From Blautia sp. (GTDB lineage: Bacteria; Bacillota; Clostridia; Lachnospirales; Lachnospiraceae): DNA of 23,121 nucleotides. The DNA lies in NCBI GenBank assembly GCA_030841965.1, contig JAUUSJ010000056.1:1-23121 (forward strand). Direction: 5' to 3'. The position numbers and the translations under genes were made by a program. Numbering within the stretch: the first letter of the stretch is position 1; every line of letters begins with the position of its first letter. Positions 1-8,100 of this stretch are shown one piece after another. The notes below the pieces were generated by a model, which was given only the letters and a program-made list of their open reading frames with translations, made no database searches and was not told the DNA's origin.

Positions 1-60
1 CACTCTCTATCGTTTTTAGAGGACATATCTACGAACTCTCTTCGCTGTGTATTGGCGAAA
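1..60 (+). repeat. R1 palindromic repeat, right-end fragment cut by window edge
   Basis: This matches the right end of the R1 element seen whole at 2751-2965. It has the CACTCTCTATCG lead, a right arm at 12-42 and the conserved tail CTGTGTATTGGCGAAA. The arm sequence differs from those of the other copies but keeps the same pattern: AGAGAG at the outer end, TCCTC near the inner end, and an A-run. The left half would lie before the window start. It sits downstream of the leftward LtaS-like gene. Confidence 0.75.
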
Positions 61-195
61 CATTATAAAAACAACTATGTTAATACACTAAATCTATTAA
101 TGTATTGGTAAAATATTATAAAAGCAACTACTCTAGTGCGATGAGTAAGTCCTCTCATAGAATCTCGTATTGGCAAAACATCATCAAACTAATTA
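49..195 (+). repeat. three degenerate direct repeats of the R1 tail
   Basis: A 29-nt unit beginning GTATTGG and ending in AACTA or AATTA occurs at 49-77, 102-130 and 167-195. All three share the GTATTGG(C/T)(G/A)AAA(C/T)AT core followed by an A-rich stretch. The first is the tail of the R1 fragment; the others look like decayed R1 ends nested side by side. No gene is seen in 1-274. Confidence 0.5.
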
Positions 196-274
196 CTACA
201 TAGTTTTAGGATAGGTTCTCAGCTTTTTTGATTTATAAAAATTTTATGCTATCGAAACTTGTTTCCACATATGT

Positions 275-2596
275 TTATTTGCTGTCTGGGTCTTTCCCGA
301 AAAGTTCTTTATAGTAATCAGACTCCACTACTTCTTTGGAAAACTTGAGCTTGTTTGCCACAACTTGATTCATTTTTTCTATATATTTTTTGTCTTTTTT
401 GTAGCCGTCATTCGGATAGTATTTTCCTGTGGAGGCATCGTATTTTCCCTGCTTCGTCATCCAGCTATAGCCTGACCAAAGTACAAGCGGCTCTGTATCT
501 GAGAATACATCTCTTCCGATTAGGAGTCTTGAGTCATACTCTGTTCCAAAGAGATTCGATAAGGTCGGAACAATGTCTAGGCTATAGGTTGGGTCTGAAA
601 TTTCACATGCCATATCTTTATTCTCATTTTCTAGGCATCCGGACCAAATGATGCAGGCATTTCGATCGCGCTCCCACGGTGTCTTTGGATTATATCCGTA
701 GAGATTGCTCAGATAATCCTCGCTATTTCCATAAGTACTGCTCTTAGACAAGCCATATGGATAATGGTCGGCAGTCAGACAGATGACTGTGTCATCGGCG
801 ATTCCTGCTTTTTCTAGTTTTTTTACCATCGACTTTAAGCCGGCTTCCAATTCCATCTGGTAACAATAATAATCTAATGTCGTCTGTTTGTAAGAGTCGC
901 CAAGTATTTTCTTGACTTTCTCCTCGTATTTTTTGACTTTGGAATCGCTATGCTTATATGGGAAGTGACCCGATACCGTCATATAGTAGATGCTAAATGG
1001 CTGTTTGTCTATATAAGTGTCTAATGTTTTGCTAAGCAGAGGTTTATCTCCTGTCCAGAGACCTGTGATATCCTCAAGTCCATTGCCGTAAGCTAAAAAT
1101 TTATCATAGCCTAGATTTTTATGTGTCTTATTTCGGTCATAATATGTATAAGTTCCATCGTGATAGGCGACGCTATAATAGTCTAACCTTTGAAGCTGGT
1201 TTCCCATTGTGAAATAATTATTATTACTCTTGATATCAAGCATTGTCTGAACACCGTTCATCGGTGCGAGTCCCGTCACAAAGGAAAACTCTCCTGTCGA
1301 GGTGGAACCACCCCACTGTGGCTGGTAATAATCTGAAAAATAGAATCCATTATGTGCGAGTCGATATAGAGTCGGCGTTAATTTTTTATTGATTGCCGCA
1401 TCTGAAAATGCCTCGGCACAGATTAAAATTAAATTTTTTCCCTTAAAAAGACCTGTATATTTATTTTGCTTACTCGATTTCAAGGATGCCACATAAGTAT
1501 CCAATTCTTTATATGTCTTATTATCTTCCTTTTTGGCAAGCTTCTTGAAATTAATGTCCATTTTATTTCTTCCGTAGATAACGGGTTCTCCCATCTCCCC
1601 CAAGATTTGGTCTAGCTTTGTGACAGAGGAAGCCAAATTAAAGATTCCCTCTCCCAGTTCATTTAGGGTAATCAATTTTTTACTGCCTGGCTCATCGAGA
1701 ATAACTGCATTTTTGAGTACTTGCATCTCACCGTATTTTGTGACTTTCATATTTTTTGTATCACTATTTTTTTCTAGGGCATTATATTGCTTTGTATTCG
1801 ATTGAGAAAAACGAGTTTCTCCCTCCCATTCTTCCTCTTCCTCCTGCGCCGTCTGCGATAAATCGAAACCTCCTGTTGAATCATTGCCGAGTAATGCGTA
1901 TTTTCCGTCCAATCTCACACTCGTAAAAAGCCCGAATACTTCTGTGGCCAGGTTGAACTCATACTGTCCTTTATATTTTCCTTTATTTCCTCCGATATTT
2001 ACGAATAAAAGAGCCAGAAGGAAAATAACGACAGATAAGATAATCATCTCTACGGATACGATATTTCGGAACCTTCTCTCTGGAGTAAATTTTTTCCAAA
2101 ATATTGTATAAATCAGAGCTGGAGCAAAAAATAAAAGAATCACAGGAATTCCTCCAAAAATCGCCCCCAGCAACTCACCTTTATAGTCCCCCACTACATC
2201 TCCTGTTCCAACCAGCAGGGAAGATAGATTCATATAATGTTGGAATGTGTTTTTTATGATACACTCAACGGTGAATAAAAGAGCTGTGAGATATAAGAGA
2301 AATATCATTCCGATTCTCTGTGTTTTTCTGTCAAAAAAACGCAATAAACCTGTCACTAAGAATCCCAGAGCTATGCTGAATAGAATAGGATAATAAATCG
2401 TTCCTATTGAGAGCTTTCGAGAAAAGATACGGAGCAAAAGCTCATTATAGGAAAATATAATCGGCAAAAGAAAAAACCATATCATATTTTTTCTTTTACC
2501 CCATATTTTTTCTCTATTATATTCAAGTAAATCCTCGAAATAGGCTCTGTTTATCGTTATCGCTTGTACTCTTCTTTTGTTTTTCCTTCTTTTCAT
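275..2596 (-). CDS. LtaS/MdoB-type membrane phosphoglycerol transferase (sulfatase fold)
   Basis: The 773-residue protein has about five hydrophobic segments in the first 200 residues (roughly 38-58, 65-87, 94-114, 141-166, 178-202), a Glu-rich linker near 250-260, and an extracellular alkaline-phosphatase/sulfatase-type domain from about 385. Residues expected of the family are visible: Glu395 in LICAEAF for metal, Thr432 in GGSTSTGEF as the nucleophile (aligned with GKTSDAEF of LtaS), His544 in SGHFPY, and Asp610-His611 in TADHYP. Known relatives move glycerophosphate from phosphatidylglycerol onto lipoteichoic acid or other glycans at the outer membrane face. The polymer made here cannot be told from sequence. 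The ATG is preceded by GGAAG. It is a single leftward gene with no operon partner in view, flanked on both sides by R1 repeats. Confidence 0.85.
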   Translation of the reverse strand: MKRRKNKRRVQAITINRAYFEDLLEYNREKIWGKRKNMIWFFLLPIIFSYNELLLRIFSRKLSIGTIYYPILFSIALGFLVTGLLRFFDRKTQRIGMIFLLYLTALLFTVECIIKNTFQHYMNLSSLLVGTGDVVGDYKGELLGAIFGGIPVILLFFAPALIYTIFWKKFTPERRFRNIVSVEMIILSVVIFLLALLFVNIGGNKGKYKGQYEFNLATEVFGLFTSVRLDGKYALLGNDSTGGFDLSQTAQEEEEEWEGETRFSQSNTKQYNALEKNSDTKNMKVTKYGEMQVLKNAVILDEPGSKKLITLNELGEGIFNLASSVTKLDQILGEMGEPVIYGRNKMDINFKKLAKKEDNKTYKELDTYVASLKSSKQNKYTGLFKGKNLILICAEAFSDAAINKKLTPTLYRLAHNGFYFSDYYQPQWGGSTSTGEFSFVTGLAPMNGVQTMLDIKSNNNYFTMGNQLQRLDYYSVAYHDGTYTYYDRNKTHKNLGYDKFLAYGNGLEDITGLWTGDKPLLSKTLDTYIDKQPFSIYYMTVSGHFPYKHSDSKVKKYEEKVKKILGDSYKQTTLDYYCYQMELEAGLKSMVKKLEKAGIADDTVICLTADHYPYGLSKSSTYGNSEDYLSNLYGYNPKTPWERDRNACIIWSGCLENENKDMACEISDPTYSLDIVPTLSNLFGTEYDSRLLIGRDVFSDTEPLVLWSGYSWMTKQGKYDASTGKYYPNDGYKKDKKYIEKMNQVVANKLKFSKEVVESDYYKELFGKDPDSK

Positions 2597-2750
2597 TTTC
2601 TTAACTTCCTTTTTTCTTACAATTTTCTTTCATTTATTATAGCACTAACCCCAGTTTTTTCAATAGGTTTTTGGGGGCTACTAGTTGAGAAGTTGATGGA
2701 TGGGAGGGAGACAAATGTAGAGATGGGGGACAGACGGATGGATTGGGAAC

Positions 2751-2965
2751 AGACGCAGAGAGAGGAGAGAAGTATATGCTCCAAAAACACGTTCGTTCCC
2801 ACGATTTTTCGACATACGCTGATTTTTGCCGCCTCCCGCAAACTCGCACCTTCGGCGCTCAGACAGTGCTCCAGCGGCAAAGTAAGTATATCGAAAAATC
2901 GCTCCACTCTCTATCGTTTTTGGAGCATATACCTCTCTCCTCTCTCTACTGTGTATTGGCGAAAT
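2751..2965 (+). repeat. R1 palindromic repeat, full copy 1
   Basis: This 215-bp element is richer in G+C than its surroundings. It starts AGACGC and ends GTGTATTGGCGAAAT. The outer arms at 2757-2788 and 2916-2947 are reverse complements with one mismatch in 32. Inside are further stems: CGATTTTTCGA (2802-2812) with TCGAAAAATCG (2891-2901), ATAC with GTAT next to it, TTTGCCGC (2825-2832) with GCGGCAAA (2874-2881), and a small central hairpin at 2846-2858. The same core is present inverted at 4841-5056, and ends of the element occur at 1-60 and 10928-10986. It lies in the 446-bp gap between the LtaS-like gene and the oxidoreductase gene. Short open frames inside it are shadows of the palindrome. 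Confidence 0.9.
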
Positions 2966-3042
2966 GATTGAAAGATTGATATATTTTAGGAAAAACTATT
3001 TGTCAGCTACCCACGACCTTAATGCGTAACTTTATGAACACT

Positions 3043-4116
3043 TTATTTTTTTGATAACTGACATGATATGATATCACTTGAGCCAAAACATCTGTTGCAT
3101 GAAACACATGATGCACGACTTTTATCCGTTTTCCAACGATTAGGTAAGTCTGGTTCTCTTGTTAAAGGTCTTCCTAGTGAAATAGCAGTAATTGTGGTAT
3201 CAGACAAGACCTGTTCAATAAATTGTGGGGTACGATAACCGCATACACTTACGATAGGAATTTCTAGAGAATCGGCTACTAATTTTGCACTTTCTAGAAA
3301 ATTTCCCTCTTTATTCTTTTTTATAAACGGTGTAAATGAAGATTGTCCACCGTCCATTGTTATTCCAGAAGATATTTCAAGCATATCTATACCCATTTCC
3401 TCTAAAGTCTTACATACATATAGCATTTCTTGATTTGTATTACTATCGCTAACTAAATCGTCAAAAGGTATCTTTGCACTAATTAAGAAATCCTTTCCGA
3501 CTGCTTGCCTTATAGCATTGTAGACTTCAAATAATAGTCTTGCTCTGTTTTCAATATTACCGCCATAAATATCCTTTCTGTGATTGAAATGTGGTGATAA
3601 AAAGGAATTGATTAAAAATCCATGTGCTGCGTGAATTTGTACACCGTCACAGCCTGCTTCTTTGCATTTTAAAGCTGATATTGCAAAATTTTGTATAACT
3701 TTATTAATTTCTTCTTGTGTTGCCTCGTGATAGATGCATTCTTCTGATACTTTTAATTCACTAACACCAAAAGTATCATATCCCATTTTCCAATTTGTTT
3801 TATAACCAACATGTTGAAGTTGTACAAAAACTTTACTATCATATTTGTGAATGACATTAACGATTTTTTTCATATCATCAATATAACCATCATAACTTGT
3901 TTTGACCATCATAGGTCCATATCCTGCTCCATCAGAAACAGACTGCATACCTGTGATAATCAATCCAGAACCACCTTTCGCCAATGTTTCATAAAGATTA
4001 ACAATACGTTCACTTATTTTTCCGTCATCAGCACCATATTCAAACATAGCACTTCTTACAATACGATTCTTGATTTTCAAATTATGAATCATAAAAGGTT
4101 CATACATTTTTTCCAT
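3043..4116 (-). CDS. old yellow enzyme family NAD(P)H:flavin oxidoreductase, single-domain, with C-terminal Cys cluster
   Basis: The 357-residue TIM-barrel flavoprotein begins MEKMYEPFMIHNLKIKNRIV and keeps the family substrate-binding pair His162/His165 (IHAAHGFLI) followed by the FLSP..N.R.D.YGG signature at 172-186. It ends with Cys337, 340, 343 and 352 (CX2CX2CX8C), a shortened version of the 4Fe-4S set of the large enoate reductase relatives. The FAD/NAD(P)H half of those enzymes is absent. The start at 4116 is chosen because AAAGGAGG stands just before it; an upstream in-frame ATG at 4269 would overlap marR and has no reason to be used. It lies directly downstream of the MarR gene, with a MarR-type palindrome 16 bases before its ATG. 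It probably reduces activated C=C bonds of an electrophile that the regulator senses; the substrate is unknown. Confidence 0.85.
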   Translation of the reverse strand: MEKMYEPFMIHNLKIKNRIVRSAMFEYGADDGKISERIVNLYETLAKGGSGLIITGMQSVSDGAGYGPMMVKTSYDGYIDDMKKIVNVIHKYDSKVFVQLQHVGYKTNWKMGYDTFGVSELKVSEECIYHEATQEEINKVIQNFAISALKCKEAGCDGVQIHAAHGFLINSFLSPHFNHRKDIYGGNIENRARLLFEVYNAIRQAVGKDFLISAKIPFDDLVSDSNTNQEMLYVCKTLEEMGIDMLEISSGITMDGGQSSFTPFIKKNKEGNFLESAKLVADSLEIPIVSVCGYRTPQFIEQVLSDTTITAISLGRPLTREPDLPNRWKTDKSRASCVSCNRCFGSSDIISCQLSKK

Positions 4117-4132
4117 TTGTTTTCCTCCTTTT

Positions 4133-4148
4133 TGATGTATATACATCA
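4133..4148. promoter_or_regulatory. perfect 16-bp palindrome, probable MarR operator
   Basis: TGATGTATATACATCA is a perfect palindrome between the marR stop and the oxidoreductase ATG (16 bases upstream of it, just before the ribosome site). Fourteen of its 16 bases recur at 4683-4698 in the marR promoter. A symmetric AT-rich site of this size, repeated at both genes, is what a MarR dimer would bind. Confidence 0.75.
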
Positions 4149-4175
4149 TTTCTAGTTTAAAAGAAGCTGAAACCA

Positions 4176-4634
4176 TTACAGTGTTTCTAATGTTTTCAGC
4201 ACTTTTTCTAACTCTGATATATTTACTTGACCTAATTTTTCTTGCACTTGTTGCTGTGCATGGTTCCATAGCTGTTTGGCATGTTCAAGCGTTTTTATAC
4301 CTTCTTGCGTAAGAATAAGCTTACTATTTCTTGCTCCATCGACTTTCGCATCATATACAAGATTCTTTCTAATTAATGGTTTAATATTTCTTGCGAGCGT
4401 GGAGCGGTCTAATTCTGCCATATCAGCCAGCTCTTTAAGCGTTCCTTGCTCAGCCAATGAGATATTTAAAAGTAAGCTGTACTGGCTTACAGTTACACCA
4501 CTTGATTCAAGTTGCTTATCATAAAATCTTGTAATGTCAGAACTTGCACGTCGCATTTTTAAACAATAGCAAGAAGTCTGTTTTCTTGTATTTAACGTAA
4601 TCACACTCCTTCCATTATTATATATACACACCAT
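4176..4634 (-). CDS. MarR family transcriptional regulator
   Basis: The protein has up to 152 residues with the MarR winged-helix layout. An N-terminal helix (KMRRASSDITRFYDKQL) leads into VTVSQYSLLLNI, the recognition part LKELADMAELDRSTLARNI, a wing around DGARNSKLILTQEG, and a C-terminal dimer helix. Two Cys lie close together near the N-terminus (SCYC). The start is uncertain. The ATG at 4634 has GGAG only one base upstream. A strong GGAAGGAG precedes codons around 4604-4598, where a GTG (4604) is one base too close, and the well-conserved part begins with NTRKQ just after. A promoter with an overlapping operator lies upstream (4683-4726), so it probably represses itself and the downstream oxidoreductase until a ligand, or Cys oxidation, releases it. 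Confidence 0.85.
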   Translation of the reverse strand: MVCIYNNGRSVITLNTRKQTSCYCLKMRRASSDITRFYDKQLESSGVTVSQYSLLLNISLAEQGTLKELADMAELDRSTLARNIKPLIRKNLVYDAKVDGARNSKLILTQEGIKTLEHAKQLWNHAQQQVQEKLGQVNISELEKVLKTLETL

Positions 4635-4682
4635 ACTCCAATGAATAACCTAAATGCAAAAGCATATTCATGAAACAAGATT

Positions 4683-4726
4683 TGATGTATATACATTAAT
4701 ATACCATTATCCTCGTTCTTTGTCAA
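4683..4726 (-). promoter_or_regulatory. marR promoter with overlapping MarR operator
   Basis: On the minus strand TTGACA (4721-4726) and TATATT (4698-4703) are separated by exactly 17 bases, a near-consensus sigma-A promoter. The palindrome ATGTATATACAT (4685-4696), within TGATGTATATACATTA, begins right after the -10 box and would cover the start site. This is the classic geometry for autorepression. Confidence 0.8.
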
Positions 4727-4840
4727 TAATCATTTATAAAAGATAGTACGAAATTTTTGTTAATTAGATAATTGCTATAGCAGGAACAAACACAACAGAA
4801 GGACATATCAATATCCCCCTCATCTTCATTGCATGATTAT

Positions 4841-5056
4841 ATTTCGCCGATACACAGCCAAGAGAGCAAGCAGATATCTCCTCCGAAAACGATAGAGAGT
4901 GGAGCGGTTTTTCGATATACTTAGCTTTGCCGCTGGAGCACTGTCTGAGCAGCATAGCTGCGAGTTTGCGGGAGGCGGCAAAAATCAGCGTATGTCGAAA
5001 AACCGTGGGAACGAACGTGTTTGCGGAGGAGATATCTGCTTGCTCTCTTAGCGTCT
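4841..5056 (-). repeat. R1 palindromic repeat, full copy 2 (inverted)
   Basis: This is the same element as 2751-2965 in the opposite orientation. Its outer arms, 4860-4890 and 5019-5049, are complementary with one mismatch in 31, but their sequence (AGAGAGCAAGCAGATATC...) is unlike that of copy 1. The inner stem is CGGTTTTTCGA/TCGAAAAACCG (4905-4915, 4995-5005), where copy 1 has A:T in place of the third G:C pair. The central hairpin GCAGC-ATA-GCTGC (4949-4961) is perfect. It lies in the 544-bp gap between marR and the end of the surface-protein gene. The rest of that gap holds the marR promoter and a terminator. Confidence 0.9.
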
Positions 5057-5092
5057 CCCCTCACTCCCTCTTATATACCTCTGCCAACAATT

Positions 5093-5130
5093 CAAAAGGC
5101 CATGCTCCTTACATAAAGCATGACCTTTTG
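5093..5130 (-). terminator. rho-independent terminator of the surface-protein gene
   Basis: CAAAAGG-C-CATGCT (5093-5106) pairs with AGCATG-A-CCTTTTG (5117-5130) around a 10-base loop. Read leftwards, the stem ends in CCTTTTG, which gives a short U-run. It lies about 50 bases past the stop of the leftward surface-protein gene. On the plus strand a T7 run follows about 8 bases further on. Confidence 0.7.
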
Positions 5131-5178
5131 TCTCTCCTGTTTTTTTGTTATTCGTATTGAATAATAATAACTATACTA

Positions 5179-8100
5179 TTATTTAACAGTAACCGTCTTC
5201 ACCGCACTCCATGCAGAACTATAATCCACTCCACTTACATTCTTATACGCTCTAACTCGCACATAATATTTCTTTCCTGATGTAAGCTTAGAAACTACTT
5301 TCGATACATTATTAGCTCCATTCACTCTCAAAATCTTAGAATCTGAGAAATCACTCTTTAAGCCATACTCAATATGATAACTTGTAGCCTGTGCATTTTT
5401 ATTCCACTTCACTGTCATCTGTTTTGCTGCCTGGCTAGTTGCAGTGCTAATTACAGGTGTATCTAATTTATAAGTTGTCTTAGTGGCAGATTCTTTTGAC
5501 CTTAATGTGGTATCTCCAGTTTCTGTGATAGCCACAATCTTATAACTATATCTTCCACCATTCGTAGTTGCCTTTGTATCCGTCCATTTCACCGTTGAGC
5601 CAGAAGTAATTGTCTTCACTTTCGTATAAACTCTACCATTCTCACTGCGGTAAATTTCATATCTTGTCGCACCGACTTCTTCAGACCAGTTCACGATAAG
5701 ACCATTATCTGCCTTGCCGAACTTAGATAAAGATGGTTTTGCAGGAACAATATAAATCTCTTTTGTGATTGTTCCCTTATAGTTTCCAGCACCTTTCACT
5801 GTCACAGTTCCAATGCCTGGCTGTACATTATCCTTATAGATAACTTTATAATCCACAAATTTCTCTAATTCTGTATCGCCATTTAATACAGTGGCAGCTG
5901 GTTTCTTCGCTACTTCATTATACGTATAATCTGTTCTCGATAATTCTAATGTATAATTCTCAATACTTAATTTTCTAATCAAGAATTCTTTCGTAACTGT
6001 TCCTGTATACTTACCGATACCCTCAATCGTGATAGTAGCCATTCCAGCATTCACATTATTGCTATAAGTTACGGTATAATCTACATCCTTCTCTAACTCT
6101 GCATCACCATTTTTCACTTTTACCCATGGTGTCTTTTCTTTTCCAGAATACGTATATTTTGCAGAAGACATCTCGATATCGAAGTTCTCAATATTAGATA
6201 CTTTTTGCATTGTAAAGGAGCAATCTGCATAGCCTGTAGACTTGATAACGATATCATAGCTATCCTTTGCATCTGCAAATGGAGCTGTGCTCATATCGAT
6301 TGTTCCATCTTCTTTTACGATAACAACGGCGCCTCTTCCGCTCGCCGCATACTCTGTTCCGTCTACCGATACAGATGTAATATTTGCAATATATGCGCTT
6401 AATTGTTCTGCAGTATATCCTTCTGCTACCCCAAGAGCAGGAGCATCATAATTTCCATTATAGGCTGCTGGCATACTCTTTGTGGATAAAGTGAAATCTG
6501 CTGTCAAATCTGCATATTTTCCTGATTTATCACTTACTGTCAATGTATAGGTACCAGGTTTTGCGTCTTTCGCAAATGTTATCTTTCCGCCTTCTACTGC
6601 CGCATCTTTTAATCCCTCTACTGTATATACTGGATCAAAATCTTTTGGAAGACTTGTTGCGAAAGCTGTCTTTCCAGCTCTTAGGCTTGCATTCGCAACG
6701 GATACTCTTGTGGATACGCTGCTTAACTTAACAGGTACATAGATATCTGCTGGAATCTCATAAGTTCCATCGCTTGTATAGTAAGTTATCTTTGAGATAG
6801 TCTTGCCCATCAAGGATTCATAATGTGCTGGATGTGTCGGACAATTATGAACTGCCTCCACATTATCTGTACTTGTCCATGCAATTCCTGATGTTCCAAG
6901 CCATACATTCTCTAGAGGACGCATTGCATATCCAGTTCCATCCTCCGTGCTGATAACGATGGAATAAATATTACTGCTGTTAATCTTAGACAAGTCTCCC
7001 TTAAAGCTTAACTGATAATCCCCATAACTGCTGCTTGTCGCAATTGTTGTCTTCACATCACTTAATGTCTCAGCCTCGGCTCCGACAATCTTTCCAAAGG
7101 AGAGTTTTCCGTCTTCTCCAATAGATACTTCTTTATACATAGATGGAGCTTCGCTTAATGTATAATAAGCATAGGAAGCATTCTCAAAGAGAGCGTCTTT
7201 TCCTGTATATGTCTGAGTCGTTGTCTGTCCACGGTTTGTCACGGTGATTTCTACGGAATCCTCGTCTGTCACTTGTTTATAGTCAGACAAATCAACACCG
7301 TCTGCCACCTTAACTGGGAAGGTAATACCTGTAATATCAGAACCGTCTGCATTTACATGGTAAGTATTTCCTGCCATACTCTTTGTTCTTGTCTTATTCA
7401 AAGTTGCAGATGTAAATCCATCTACTGCTACATCGTTATTTAACTCATTCTCATAGAACTCATCAAATGGGATATTCATTAATAGATAGGTTGCTTCTTC
7501 AACAGAAGTAACAGAGAAACTTAAGTCCTCATATCCTGTAGATTTTACAACGATATCATAGCTATCCTTTTTATCTGCAAATGGAGCCGCACTCATATCG
7601 ATTGTTCCATCTTCCTTGACGATAACAACGGCGCCTCTTCCAGTTGCCGCATACTCTGTTCCGTCCACTGATACGGTGGTAATATTGCCGATATATGCGC
7701 TTAAAGCATCTGCGTCAAATCCTTCTGCTACCACAAGTGCCGGTGCATCGTAATCTCCATTATAAGCTGCTGGCATATCCTCTGTTCCGAGAGTGAAGCT
7801 TGCTGTCAAATCTGCGTATTTTCCTGATTTATCGCTTACTGTCAATGTATAACTTCCAACCTTCGCACCTGCAAAGCTTAACTCTCCATTTGCGACTTCT
7901 ACATTTTCAAGACCGTCGACTTTATACTCAGCCTCAAATCCTTCTGGAAGAGATATAGATACAGCTGTTTTTCCGTCTTTTACTAATCCATTCTCGACTT
8001 TCACTAACTCGTCTTGGTCATCTACCTTGACAGGTACATAGAGATTATTGACAGGAATCTCAAAATTGCCATCGCTTGTCTGATATGATATCTTGGAAAT

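Noticed and set aside
237..252. AAAAATTTTATGCTAT shared with 10994-11009, both near R1 fragments
   Set aside because: Sixteen AT-rich bases in an AT-rich genome could match by chance, and the sequence is missing from the two full R1 copies.
2564..2971. Open frames of 70-135 codons on both strands around 2564-2971, and similar ones at 4764-5160 and 10898-11151
   Set aside because: They overlay R1 palindromes, have no ribosome site or protein-like composition, and are produced by the low stop content of the repeat.
4117..4269. Upstream in-frame extension of the oxidoreductase to an ATG at 4269
   Set aside because: The 51 extra residues overlap marR, resemble nothing in the family, and a consensus AAAGGAGG precedes the ATG at 4116 instead.
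5179..5300. Possible wall-anchor signal at the C-terminus of the surface protein
   Set aside because: The chain ends in an Fn3 strand (AVKTVTVK) with no LPXTG, hydrophobic tail, SLH or choline-binding repeats.
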